A stretch of DNA of 64,000 bases from Bacteroidota bacterium (GTDB lineage: Bacteria > Bacteroidota > Bacteroidia > Flavobacteriales > Crocinitomicaceae). Within the stretch, counting starts at the first letter, position 1. Every line of letters begins with the position of its first letter. The stretch spans positions 32,364 to 96,363 of the forward strand of contig JAKQEZ010000523.1 of the NCBI GenBank assembly GCA_029558435.1. Reading direction: 5' to 3'. This document shows positions 28,613 to 37,131 of the stretch, piece after piece. The notes below the pieces were generated by a model that saw only the letters and a list, made by a program, of their open reading frames with translations, searched no databases and was not told where the DNA came from. The position numbers and the translations under genes are program-made.

Positions 28613-29947
28613 ATGTTTAAAAAAATATTAATTGCCAATAGAGGAGAGATTGCTTTACGTGTTATTAGAACGTGTAAAGAAATGGGAATCAAAACAGTAG
28701 CCGTTTATTCAACTGCTGATAAAGAAAGTTTGCCTGTACGTTTTGCAGACGAAGCAGTATGCATTGGTCCGGCTTTGAGCAGTAAATCCTATTTAAGTAT
28801 TCCAAACATCATTGCAGCAGCTGAAATTACAAATGCAGATGCTATTCACCCGGGATATGGTTTTCTTTCTGAAAATGAAAAGTTTTCGCGCATTTGTCAA
28901 GAAAGTGGCATTAAGTTTATTGGTGCAACACCCGAACAAATTGCAGGAATGGGAGATAAAGCAAGTGCTAAGGCTACAATGATTGCAGCAGGTGTACCTT
29001 GTATTCCTGGATCTGATGGTTTGTTGAAAGACATTGAAGATGCAAAGAAAACAGCTAAGAAAATTAAATATCCTGTGATTTTAAAAGCTACTGCTGGTGG
29101 TGGTGGGAAAGGGATGCGTATTGTTTGGTCGGAAGATGAGATTCAAGGCGCATGGGATTCTGCACGTCAAGAAGCAGGAGCCGCTTTTGGAAACGATGGT
29201 ATTTATATGGAAAAATACATTGAGGAACCACGCCACATTGAAATTCAAATTGCTGGAGACCAATACGGTAATGCATGTCACTTGTCTGAAAGAGATTGTT
29301 CTATTCAACGTCGTCACCAAAAATTAGTGGAAGAAACACCATCTCCATATATGACAGACGAATTGAGAGAGCGCATGGGGCAAGCAGCAATTAAAGCTTG
29401 TAAAGCGGTGAATTACGAAGGAGTGGGAACCATTGAATTCTTGGTGGACAAAAACCGTGATTTTTATTTCATGGAAATGAACACACGTATTCAAGTTGAG
29501 CATACCATTACAGAAGAAGTTATCAATTACGACTTGATTAAAGAGCAAATTAAAATTGCTGCAGGGGAAAAAATATCAGGAAAAAATTATTACCCTCAAA
29601 TGCACGCTATTCAATGTCGTATCAATGCAGAAGATCCGTTTAATGATTTTAGACCTTCACCAGGAAAAATCACAACGTATCACGCACCAGGAGGATTAGG
29701 TGTTAGAATTGATACACATGTTTATTCAGGATATACCATTCCGTCAAACTACGACTCGATGATTTCTAAATTAATCGTTGTAGCTCAATCACGTGAAGAG
29801 GCGATCTTGAAAATGAAAAGAGCGTTGGATGAATATGTAATTGAAGGTGTAAAAACAACCATTCCATTCCACCAAAAATTAATGGATAACGAAGACTTTA
29901 GAAAAGGGGAGTTCACAACAAAATTCATGGAAACATTTAAATTTTAA
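28613..29947 (+). CDS. accC: Biotin carboxylase subunit of acetyl-CoA carboxylase
   Basis: A 444-residue ATP-grasp enzyme that carboxylates the biotin on AccB. It starts [19 protein letters not shown]. The glycine-rich ATP loop is [12 protein letters not shown], the biotin/bicarbonate region includes [16 protein letters not shown], and the ATP-grasp Glu residues and catalytic Arg lie in [17 protein letters not shown]. Length and order next to accB are canonical. The accB-accC hairpin may lower its level relative to AccB. Confidence 0.96.
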   Translation: MFKKILIANRGEIALRVIRTCKEMGIKTVAVYSTADKESLPVRFADEAVCIGPALSSKSYLSIPNIIAAAEITNADAIHPGYGFLSENEKFSRICQESGIKFIGATPEQIAGMGDKASAKATMIAAGVPCIPGSDGLLKDIEDAKKTAKKIKYPVILKATAGGGGKGMRIVWSEDEIQGAWDSARQEAGAAFGNDGIYMEKYIEEPRHIEIQIAGDQYGNACHLSERDCSIQRRHQKLVEETPSPYMTDELRERMGQAAIKACKAVNYEGVGTIEFLVDKNRDFYFMEMNTRIQVEHTITEEVINYDLIKEQIKIAAGEKISGKNYYPQMHAIQCRINAEDPFNDFRPSPGKITTYHAPGGLGVRIDTHVYSGYTIPSNYDSMISKLIVVAQSREEAILKMKRALDEYVIEGVKTTIPFHQKLMDNEDFRKGEFTTKFMETFKF

Positions 29948-29972
29948 TTAGGTATCAAATAAATATTATTTT

Positions 29973-30002
29973 TTTCGTTTTATATTGAATTATGTATTTT
30001 TG
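29973..30002 (+). promoter_or_regulatory. Promoter of the coiled-coil membrane protein gene
   Basis: TATTTTTG (29995-30002) followed by TAGT is a good -7 box 28 bases before the ATG. A weak TTTC -33 match lies at 29973-29976, 18 bases upstream of the box. Confidence 0.5.
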
Positions 30003-30030
30003 TAGTATAAAACGTTTAATAATTTAGATT

Positions 30031-30981
30031 ATGTCAGAAGTAGAACAACCAAAGAAAAATGGTCTTAACACGTTGTTATTGATCGTTTTATTAGCCGGAA
30101 TCGGAGTAATGACTTATTTATGGTCGTCAACACGTACAGAGTTGAGTGAAAGCAATTCACAATTGGAAACCATGTCACAAATGTTATCACAATATACAGG
30201 TGAGATTTCCAATGATTTGTCAGCAGATTTAAAAAACATGTTGGCAACTTATGATGCTTTGGAGAAAAAAGCAAAAGAACAAGGTGATTTGAACGAGCAA
30301 CAACAAGCGGAGATTGAAGAACAAAAAAATCAAATCAAAGATTTGATGGAAAAAGTAAAGCAAGGCAAGTGGACGGCTGCTGAATTGGCAAAAATGCGTA
30401 GAGAAAATGAAACATTGAGAAACATTATGAAAGGTTATGTTTATCAAATTGATTCATTGAACACGTTGAATTTGAAATTGACTTCTGATTTGGATCAAAC
30501 TAAAACAGAGTTGACCAATACAACAGCAGAACGCGACAATTTTAAACAAGAGGCAGAAGCATCAAATGCACGTGTTAAAGAAGGAAGTAAATTGCAAGCC
30601 TATGGTTTTTCTTCTGTAGCGTTACGTTCAAAATTGAACAATACAACAACAGAAACAGACAAGGCAAAAAATACAATTCAAATTAAGTCTTCTTTTACAA
30701 TTGGTGCGAATCCTATTGCCACAAAAGGAACAAAACCTGTTTATATGCAAGTAACAAAACCTGATGGAACTATTTTCCAAAATAGAGCATCTAATATTTT
30801 ATCTACTGAACAAGGAAGTATTGCTTATTCAGATAAAAAAGATGTGGATTATACAGGTGAGGCTGTAAGCATGGCAATTTATTACGATTTGAGAGGTGAA
30901 GAAGCTCAAAAAGGAAATTATACCGTTAAAATTTACTGCGATGGTAATTTAATTGGTAAAGATAATTTCACGTTGAAATAA
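30031..30981 (+). CDS. Membrane-anchored coiled-coil protein of unknown function
   Basis: A 316-residue protein of no named family. Residues about 11-31 (LNTLLLIVLLAGIGVMTYL) form one transmembrane anchor with a short cytoplasmic head. About 32-195 are a long coiled coil, rich in Glu, Lys, Gln and Asn. The C-terminal 115 residues form a probable beta domain with YMQVTKPDGTIFQNRAS and GNYTVKIYCDGNLIG. The topology suggests an envelope protein with a periplasmic rod and sandwich domain. It has its own promoter, and the RRM gene follows after 32 bases. Confidence 0.75.
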   Translation: MSEVEQPKKNGLNTLLLIVLLAGIGVMTYLWSSTRTELSESNSQLETMSQMLSQYTGEISNDLSADLKNMLATYDALEKKAKEQGDLNEQQQAEIEEQKNQIKDLMEKVKQGKWTAAELAKMRRENETLRNIMKGYVYQIDSLNTLNLKLTSDLDQTKTELTNTTAERDNFKQEAEASNARVKEGSKLQAYGFSSVALRSKLNNTTTETDKAKNTIQIKSSFTIGANPIATKGTKPVYMQVTKPDGTIFQNRASNILSTEQGSIAYSDKKDVDYTGEAVSMAIYYDLRGEEAQKGNYTVKIYCDGNLIGKDNFTLK

Positions 30982-31013
30982 ATAGATTTTTAGGTATATA
31001 TAATTTAGTTTAG

Positions 31014-31646
31014 ATGGTTAATATTTTTATTGCAAATCTTGATTGGTCAATCACCTCTGAAGATTTAAAAACTACCTTTTCGTCGTTTGGTGAAGTTAGT
31101 TACGCCCATGTTGTATTTGAAAAAGATACAAAAAGATCATGTGGCTATGGTTATGTTGAAATGGAAGATCCTACTGCTGCAATTACTGCAATTGGAGCCT
31201 TGAATGGACTTGAAATTAATGGTCGTGCAATTGACGTAAAAATTGCATCACCTAAAACAAACCGCCCTAAAAAAGTGGAAAAACCTCAAGAAAAGAAGTC
31301 TTTCAAGAAGAAACCGTTTGGTCAAAAACGCGGAGGTCAAGGAGGCTATAACCGTGACAACAGAGGAGGTGATCGTCCTAGCGGATACAACAGAGATCGC
31401 TCTGAAGGAAGTGGTGAACGCCAAGGTGGATATAACAACCAACGTAGTGAAGGTGGTTACAGTGCTCCAAGAAATAGTGAAGGATATAATAACGATAGAC
31501 CTTCTAGCTACAACAGAAGTGAAAACACTGGTTCTTCTTCTGAAAGAGTTTTGCGTCCACGTAGAAGAACAACAGAAGGTGGGGAAGAAAGAACTTACGA
31601 AAAAGTGGAGCGTTTTACTAAAAGAATAGACGATAACAAAGAATAA
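31014..31646 (+). CDS. RRM-domain RNA-binding protein with Gly/Arg/Asn-rich tail
   Basis: A 210-residue protein. Residues 1-80 form one RNA-recognition motif with RNP2 IFIANL (4-9) and RNP1 SCGYGYVEM (42-50), whose aromatic positions are kept. The rest is a low-complexity tail rich in Gly, Arg, Asn, Ser and Tyr, with RGG-like repeats such as NRGGDRPSGYNRDR. Comparable proteins in Bacteroidota and cyanobacteria are proposed RNA chaperones, some cold-induced. The tail may add non-specific RNA affinity or phase-separation behaviour, which is inference. The enoyl-CoA hydratase gene follows after 13 bases. Confidence 0.88.
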   Translation: MVNIFIANLDWSITSEDLKTTFSSFGEVSYAHVVFEKDTKRSCGYGYVEMEDPTAAITAIGALNGLEINGRAIDVKIASPKTNRPKKVEKPQEKKSFKKKPFGQKRGGQGGYNRDNRGGDRPSGYNRDRSEGSGERQGGYNNQRSEGGYSAPRNSEGYNNDRPSSYNRSENTGSSSERVLRPRRRTTEGGEERTYEKVERFTKRIDDNKE

Positions 31647-31659
31647 TAAATTAAAACTT

Positions 31660-32439
31660 ATGTCAACAGCACAAGCAGTAGATCAAGGACACGTAGAATT
31701 TTCAATTGCAGCATCTGGTATTGCAACTATTGAGTTTGGGCATCCATTGAGCAACTCGTTACCTGGTAAAATCTTACAAAAATTAGCAGATACCATTACA
31801 GAATTAGGAAATAATGATACCGTAAAAGTGATTGTTATTCGTTCTTCGGGTGAAAAAGCATTTTGTGCAGGAGCTAGCTTTGATGAATTGATTTCCATCA
31901 AAGATTTGGAAACTGGAAAACAATTTTTCTCTGGATTTGCTAAGGTGATTAATGCTTGTAGAAAAGCACCCAAATTAATTATTGGTCGCGTGCACGGAAA
32001 AGCTGTTGGTGGTGGCGTAGGTGTAGCTTCGGCTGTAGATTATTGTTTTGCAACTAGCAATGCAGATGTAAAACTTTCTGAGTTGGCAGTAGGAATCGGA
32101 CCATTTGTGGTTGGACCTGCGGTTGAACGTAAGATTGGTGTTTCAGCAATGAGCGAGTTGGCTATCAATGCAACTGAATGGCGCTCTGCTGAATGGGCTT
32201 ATCGTAAAGGGTTGTATGCTCAATTGTTTGAAACAGCTGCTGAAATGGATGCTGAAATTGATGTGTTGGCAACCAAATTGGCAAATTCTAACCCAGAAGC
32301 AATGGCTATGTTGAAACAAATATTTTGGCAAGGAACAGAAAATTGGGACGAATTGTTGGCTGAAAGAGCTGGTATGAGCGGAAAATTGGTGTTGAGCGAT
32401 TTTACGGTGAATGCCATCAATCAGTTTAAAAAGAAATAA
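31660..32439 (+). CDS. Enoyl-CoA hydratase/isomerase family protein
   Basis: A 259-residue crotonase-fold enzyme. The oxyanion-hole segments are present as AFCAGASFDEL and GKAVGGGVGVASAVDYCFA. The position often holding the first catalytic Glu falls in the second segment as Val-Ala, while KLSELAVGIGP carries a Glu at the position of the other catalytic residue. It probably acts on acyl-CoA intermediates of fatty-acid or branched-chain amino-acid breakdown (methylglutaconyl-CoA hydratase-like is possible), but the substrate cannot be set from the sequence. A strong terminator follows. Confidence 0.85.
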   Translation: MSTAQAVDQGHVEFSIAASGIATIEFGHPLSNSLPGKILQKLADTITELGNNDTVKVIVIRSSGEKAFCAGASFDELISIKDLETGKQFFSGFAKVINACRKAPKLIIGRVHGKAVGGGVGVASAVDYCFATSNADVKLSELAVGIGPFVVGPAVERKIGVSAMSELAINATEWRSAEWAYRKGLYAQLFETAAEMDAEIDVLATKLANSNPEAMAMLKQIFWQGTENWDELLAERAGMSGKLVLSDFTVNAINQFKKK

Positions 32440-32457
32440 ACGTTTTCTTAAAAATAT

Positions 32458-32490
32458 AAATCCCTCGGTATTTTTATCGGGGGATTTTTT
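32458..32490 (+). terminator. Intrinsic terminator after the enoyl-CoA hydratase gene
   Basis: AAATCCC pairs with GGGATTT. With G-U wobbles the stem extends inward to about 15 pairs around a T-rich loop, and a run of eight T follows. Confidence 0.88.
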
Positions 32491-32505
32491 TTGTACTTTC
32501 GTTTT

Positions 32506-33441
32506 GTGTTACAGAAAACTATCATATTAACCGCATTTTTATCTTCACTGATTTGTTTTGGACAAAAGGATAGTGTTCCAACTGTTCACACAATAAATTC
32601 ATCACCCCAAACATTTACATTTAATAAAGGCAGAACCATTGGAGTATCTGTTGGTGTTGGTGCAGCATGGGCAGGAAGCATGATCGGCTTGCACCAAGTG
32701 TGGTATAAAGGAATGGAAAAAGCACCTTTTCACACTTTTGATGATTCACGCGAGTGGATGCAAATGGATAAGATGGGACATTTTTATACGGCCAATAAAA
32801 TTTCAAATTTGGTTGGTGATATGTACACCTGGGCAGGTTGGCAAAACAAACATGCTGCATTGCTAGGTTTTGGAGTTGGTTTTGGCTATCAATTTACCTT
32901 AGAATGTTTGGATGCTATGGGACAGCGTTGGGGGTTTTCATGGAGCGATATGGGAGCAAATACTTTGGGAGCTGGGATGTATTTAGCGCAACAATTGGCG
33001 TGGAAGGAGCAACGGTTTATATTGAAATTTTCTTATCACAATTCCCCCTATGCGCAATACCGTCCAAACACTTTGGGAGGCACTTTTGCAGAACGTTTAT
33101 TGAAAGATTACAACGGTCAAACCTATTGGATGAGCATTAGCCCGGGAGCTTTTTTGAAGAATTCAAAATTTCCAAAATGGTTGTGTTTTTCTGTTGGTTA
33201 TGGAGTTGAAGCCAAATTGCACGGTATAGACGATGTTTATACGGTCAGTACTGGAAATTCTGCTCTAACATTTAAAGCACAACGCCAAGTTTTGTTTTCG
33301 TTGGACATTGATTTTAGTAAAATACCAATTAAAAACAAGTGGTTAAAAGCAATTGTAAAACAGTTTAATTACCTTAAATTACCTTTCCCAACGCTTATCG
33401 TTACGGGCAACAAATGGAGTGGTAAATGGCTGTATTTCTAA
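32506..33441 (+). CDS. DUF2279 (YfiM-like) exported protein
   Basis: A 311-residue protein. The signal peptide MLQKTIILTAFLSSLICFGQ is obtained if translation starts at GTG 32506; no ATG lies near, and the TTG at 32491 would sit within the promoter. DUF2279 features are DSREWMQMDKMGHFYTANKI and QFTLECLDAMGQRWGFSW, then DMGANTLGAGMYLAQ. Family members are envelope proteins of unknown role, possibly with several membrane-embedded helices. Its stop codon overlaps the stop of the convergent 160-residue gene (4-base overlap). Start choice is moderately uncertain. Confidence 0.8.
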   Translation: MLQKTIILTAFLSSLICFGQKDSVPTVHTINSSPQTFTFNKGRTIGVSVGVGAAWAGSMIGLHQVWYKGMEKAPFHTFDDSREWMQMDKMGHFYTANKISNLVGDMYTWAGWQNKHAALLGFGVGFGYQFTLECLDAMGQRWGFSWSDMGANTLGAGMYLAQQLAWKEQRFILKFSYHNSPYAQYRPNTLGGTFAERLLKDYNGQTYWMSISPGAFLKNSKFPKWLCFSVGYGVEAKLHGIDDVYTVSTGNSALTFKAQRQVLFSLDIDFSKIPIKNKWLKAIVKQFNYLKLPFPTLIVTGNKWSGKWLYF

Positions 33442-33920
33442 AGATCTTTTCTAAACGAGTGAATATCGTTGTGGTTTTCTTCAATTTTATCTTTCACTTC
33501 CTTGATAGCTTTTGTGAGAATGAATAAATCTTGAGTAGCATTTTTGAGCAACCAAGTCCAACTTTCTTGTTCACTTTCAATGGCCAATGCCATGTGGTAC
33601 AATAAATCAAATTGATGGGCTTTTAACCATTTTTGCGCCACTTCATTGCCTTCTGCTGCATTGATAAACGCCATGAGGTGTGCATATCCGTTTTTCATCA
33701 ACCAATCGCGGGCTTCTTCCTTTAGATAAATGGCTTGTGTAGCCATAAAAAGCTCAAAATAATTGTCTTTTAACCACAAAGTAAACTTTGCATCGCCCTC
33801 AACTGCTTTTGCCCATGCTAATATAATTTTCGCTTCATAATCAATGGGTTTTAAAGCAACAATTTCTTGTTTTACTTCTGCTTCGGGTTGCTTTTTTTTA
33901 TTTTTAAAAATGCCAAACAT
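33438..33920 (-). CDS. Hypothetical protein with four ~25-residue helical repeats
   Basis: I do not recognise a family. The 160-residue soluble protein has a Lys-rich N-terminus (MFGIFKNKKKQ), then four near-equal repeats whose Trp-Leu pairs lie at 49-50, 73-74, 98-99 and 123-124. Each repeat has the pattern W-L-K-x-N-x-x-x-L-x-x-x-A-x-A-I, which suggests a small alpha-solenoid. No signal peptide is seen. It lies 6 bases downstream of the SpmAB-like gene on the same strand, so the two are probably cotranscribed and may work together. Confidence 0.75.
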   Translation of the reverse strand: MFGIFKNKKKQPEAEVKQEIVALKPIDYEAKIILAWAKAVEGDAKFTLWLKDNYFELFMATQAIYLKEEARDWLMKNGYAHLMAFINAAEGNEVAQKWLKAHQFDLLYHMALAIESEQESWTWLLKNATQDLFILTKAIKEVKDKIEENHNDIHSFRKDL

Positions 33921-33926
33921 AGTTCA

Positions 33927-35162
33927 TCAATGAGGATAAAATAATAACGCCATAATGATGGCAATTATTGCAGCAGCTATATCGGCAATTAATCCTGCGC
34001 CGGCTGCATAACGGGTATTTTTAATTTTTACAGAGCCAAAATAAACCGCCAACACATAAAACGTTGTTTCAGTGCTTCCTTGGAAAGTGGCCGCCAATTT
34101 TGCGGTGAATGAATCTACGCCATAGGTGTCAAAAATTTCCAACATCAAACCACGTGCGCCCGAACCGCTAAATGGACGCATGTAGGCAACTGGAAGAGCA
34201 TCAACAACAGCATCGGCATGCACGCCAATGTTATACAAACACCATTTTATTCCATCTTGAAAGGCATCCAACGAACCCGAAGAACGCAACAAAGCAATGG
34301 CCGCCAAAATAGCCACTAAGTAGGGGATAATGTCAATAGCTACTTGAAATCCACCCTTTGCGCCATCAATAAAAGTTTCATAAACATTGATTTTTTTACG
34401 CATGGCAAGTACAATAAACAAAACAATGATGGCCAAAATAAAAATGTTGCCTCCTACTTTTGAAACGTATTCGGTATATTGTGGTTTGTAAACAATTAAG
34501 AGCAATAAGCCAACCAATAAAGCCGACATTCCACCCAAATAGGCGATAACAGTTTTATTGAAAAGGTTAATTTTTTGTTTGATTGCTACCACCGAAATAC
34601 CAATTAAAAGCGAGAAAAAGGTGGTAAACAAAATAGGAATAAAAATCTCTGAAGGGGAGGAGGAGCCTGCTGCCGAACGAAACGCCAAAATAGAAACCGG
34701 AATAATGGTTAAACCAGCAGTGTTTATCACCAAAAACATGATTTGTGCATTGCTTGCTCGTTCTTTATCAGGATTAATTTCTTGCAATTCTTTCATGGCC
34801 TTTAAACCAATGGGAGTAGCAGCATTGTCTAGTCCCAACATATTGGCGCTAAAATTCATCATAATAGAACCTACAGCTGGATGATCTTTGGGTACTTCTG
34901 GAAACAATTTGGAGAACAACGGAGAAACAGCTTTTGATAACAGTTTAACAGCGCCACCTTCTTCGCCCACTTTCATAATTCCCATCCACAAACACAAGGC
35001 ACCAGTTAAAAATAACGACAATTCAAAACCTGTTTTGGCAGCCTCAAAAAGTGAGTTAACCATGTTTTCAAAAATGTTTACATCCCCCCAAAAGGCAAGT
35101 TTGCACAGTGCAACAACAAATGGAATAAGAAACATTCCGATGAAAATACGATTCAATAACAT
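33927..35162 (-). CDS. Nucleoside-recognition (Gate) domain membrane protein, SpmA-SpmB fusion
   Basis: A 411-residue integral membrane protein of about ten hydrophobic helices. The N-terminal half resembles spore maturation protein A (GALCLWMGIMKVGEEGGAV, NFSANMLGLDNAATPIG) and the C-terminal half SpmB (GFQVAIDIIPYLVAILAAI, MRPFSGSGARGLMLE). The organism class does not sporulate; such fusions in Bacteroidota are thought to be transporters or channels of unknown substrate. The two Gate-domain halves give internal pseudo-symmetry. The downstream repeat-protein gene begins 6 bases after its stop. Confidence 0.88.
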   Translation of the reverse strand: MLLNRIFIGMFLIPFVVALCKLAFWGDVNIFENMVNSLFEAAKTGFELSLFLTGALCLWMGIMKVGEEGGAVKLLSKAVSPLFSKLFPEVPKDHPAVGSIMMNFSANMLGLDNAATPIGLKAMKELQEINPDKERASNAQIMFLVINTAGLTIIPVSILAFRSAAGSSSPSEIFIPILFTTFFSLLIGISVVAIKQKINLFNKTVIAYLGGMSALLVGLLLLIVYKPQYTEYVSKVGGNIFILAIIVLFIVLAMRKKINVYETFIDGAKGGFQVAIDIIPYLVAILAAIALLRSSGSLDAFQDGIKWCLYNIGVHADAVVDALPVAYMRPFSGSGARGLMLEIFDTYGVDSFTAKLAATFQGSTETTFYVLAVYFGSVKIKNTRYAAGAGLIADIAAAIIAIIMALLFYPH

Positions 35163-35250
35163 ACTACAAATATGTCGGAATTATCCACTAATTTGAGAGT
35201 GAAAGCATAAAAACTATAAACACTGGTTTATTGATAACTGAAAACCAACC

Positions 35251-37062
35251 TTATCCTTGAATTTCAACCAATCCCGAATAAATACCTTTTTGAGCCAAAA
35301 GTTCTTCGTGATTGCCCGTTTCAACAATTTCACCATTACTTAAAACAAAAATTTTGTCGGCATTTTTGATGGTAGATAAACGGTGAGCAATGACAAAGCT
35401 GGTGCGACCCTTCATTAATTTATCAAGGGCATCTTGCACCAAACGTTCCGATTCATTATCGAGTGCCGATGTAGCTTCGTCGAGAATTAATATGGTTGGA
35501 TTTTTCAATATGGCACGTGCAATGGCAATGCGTTGTTTTTGTCCGCCAGATAATTGAATACCTCTGTCGCCTACTTGTGTGTCAAGTCCCTCTGGAAATG
35601 AAGAAATGAAGTCATAAGCATTGGCTTGACGAGCTGCTTCAATAATTTGTTCGTCACTTGCAGTTGGGTTTCCAAACAAAATGTTTTCTCGGATAGTACC
35701 CGCAAACAACAACACTTCTTGCGGAACAATGGCAATGTGTGAGCGCAAATGTTCCAAATCAATATCGGTTTCACTAATGCCGTCAAACAAGATTTTTCCA
35801 CCGTTGAGGGAGTAATAATTGAGAATCAACGAAGCAAGCGTAGATTTTCCAGCACCCGATTGACCGACAAAAGCAATGGTTTCATTCTTATTGGCAGTAA
35901 AAGAAACGTTTTTAAGCACCGTTGCATCTGGTCGTTGTGGATAGGAAAACGCCACGTTCTCAAAAGTCACATTTCCTGTAATCTCTGGTTTTTCTTTTCC
36001 AGAATGACTGTCTTTTTCAGATTTATCGTTGATGATTACCATCAAATGTTCGGTGGCACCAATTGCTTTTTGAATGTTGGCATACATGTCAGGTAACGTA
36101 CCCACAGAAGCACCCATCATGATGGTGTACATAACAAACGAAAAGAAATCGCCTTTTGCCAATTCTGGGTTTGCGCCTTGCGTTAACAGCAATCCTTGCC
36201 AAATGATGAAAACGATGGCCCCAAACAAACAAAAAATGATGAACGAGATGAATGCACCACGCCACAAACCACTTTTTACGTTTAAATCTCTTATTTCTTG
36301 CGTCGATTTTTTGAATTTATTGAACATGAACAACTCATTGGTAAAGGATTTTACGTTTGAAATGCCCATCAATGCTTCTTCTAAAACCGAATTGCTAACT
36401 GCTGCATGGTCTTGCGCTTGTTTGGATAATTTTTTGATGAATTTACCAAAAATAACGGCTACAATTGCCATAACAGGAACGGTAGAAAGCATAATTAAAG
36501 CCAATTTCCATGAGAAGAAAAAGAGTAAAATAACACCGCCCACCACAACAACTGCTTGGCGGAAAAACTCGGCAACAGTAGTGCGCAATGTTTCTTGAAT
36601 TTGGGTGATATCGTTGGAAATGCGATTGGTTAACTCCCCAACTTTATTGGAGTTAAAGAAATCCATTGGCATGTAAACCAGTTTATGAAAAGCGTCGTTT
36701 TTTAAATCGCGCAAGGCATTTTCTGTAGCATTTGTAAATAAAACCACTCTAAAATAGGAAAACACTGCTTGACCAATAAACAAAACAAAAAGTGCAAAAG
36801 CAACACTGTTGATGTTGTTCATGTTGATGGATGAAATGGAATTTTGCATCGTCATTGGTTCGGTTGATGTGCCTCCCAATAATTGTCCCATCAAATAAGG
36901 AAATGCAAAACCAGCAGACGTGGATAAAACTAAGAAAATCCAACCGATGAAGTAGGTGGTGCGGTAGGGACGTAGGTAGCTAAAAATTCCCTTAGCTCGT
37001 TGTATACTTTCTTTGGTGATTTTAATTTTTTCTTCGCTTTTTCTTTTTTTCGGTCCCATCAT
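35251..37062 (-). CDS. ABC exporter, MsbA-like half transporter
   Basis: A 603-residue transporter with an N-terminal six-helix membrane domain (about 40-330) fused to an ATPase domain. Walker A is GQSGAGKST, the signature motif LSGGQKQR, Walker B TILILDEATSA and the H-loop AHRLST. It is expected to act as a homodimer exporting a lipid, peptide or drug; MsbA-type lipid A-core flipping is possible, but the family call alone cannot tell. I placed the start at ATG 37062, because the upstream in-frame TTG at 37089 lies inside a TATTTTTG promoter box. Confidence 0.9.
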   Translation of the reverse strand: MMGPKKRKSEEKIKITKESIQRAKGIFSYLRPYRTTYFIGWIFLVLSTSAGFAFPYLMGQLLGGTSTEPMTMQNSISSINMNNINSVAFALFVLFIGQAVFSYFRVVLFTNATENALRDLKNDAFHKLVYMPMDFFNSNKVGELTNRISNDITQIQETLRTTVAEFFRQAVVVVGGVILLFFFSWKLALIMLSTVPVMAIVAVIFGKFIKKLSKQAQDHAAVSNSVLEEALMGISNVKSFTNELFMFNKFKKSTQEIRDLNVKSGLWRGAFISFIIFCLFGAIVFIIWQGLLLTQGANPELAKGDFFSFVMYTIMMGASVGTLPDMYANIQKAIGATEHLMVIINDKSEKDSHSGKEKPEITGNVTFENVAFSYPQRPDATVLKNVSFTANKNETIAFVGQSGAGKSTLASLILNYYSLNGGKILFDGISETDIDLEHLRSHIAIVPQEVLLFAGTIRENILFGNPTASDEQIIEAARQANAYDFISSFPEGLDTQVGDRGIQLSGGQKQRIAIARAILKNPTILILDEATSALDNESERLVQDALDKLMKGRTSFVIAHRLSTIKNADKIFVLSNGEIVETGNHEELLAQKGIYSGLVEIQG

Positions 37063-37086
37063 AGCTAACGCACTTTTTTTGCGAAA

Positions 37087-37094
37087 CAAAAATA
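37087..37094 (-). promoter_or_regulatory. -7 promoter box for the ABC exporter gene
   Basis: TATTTTTG on the minus strand lies 24 bases before ATG 37062. A TTTG at 37120-37117 is 22 bases upstream, slightly long for a -33 box. Confidence 0.5.
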
Positions 37095-37131
37095 CTAAAA
37101 CTCAGCTCAAAAGTGTCAAAAGAATGTCATT

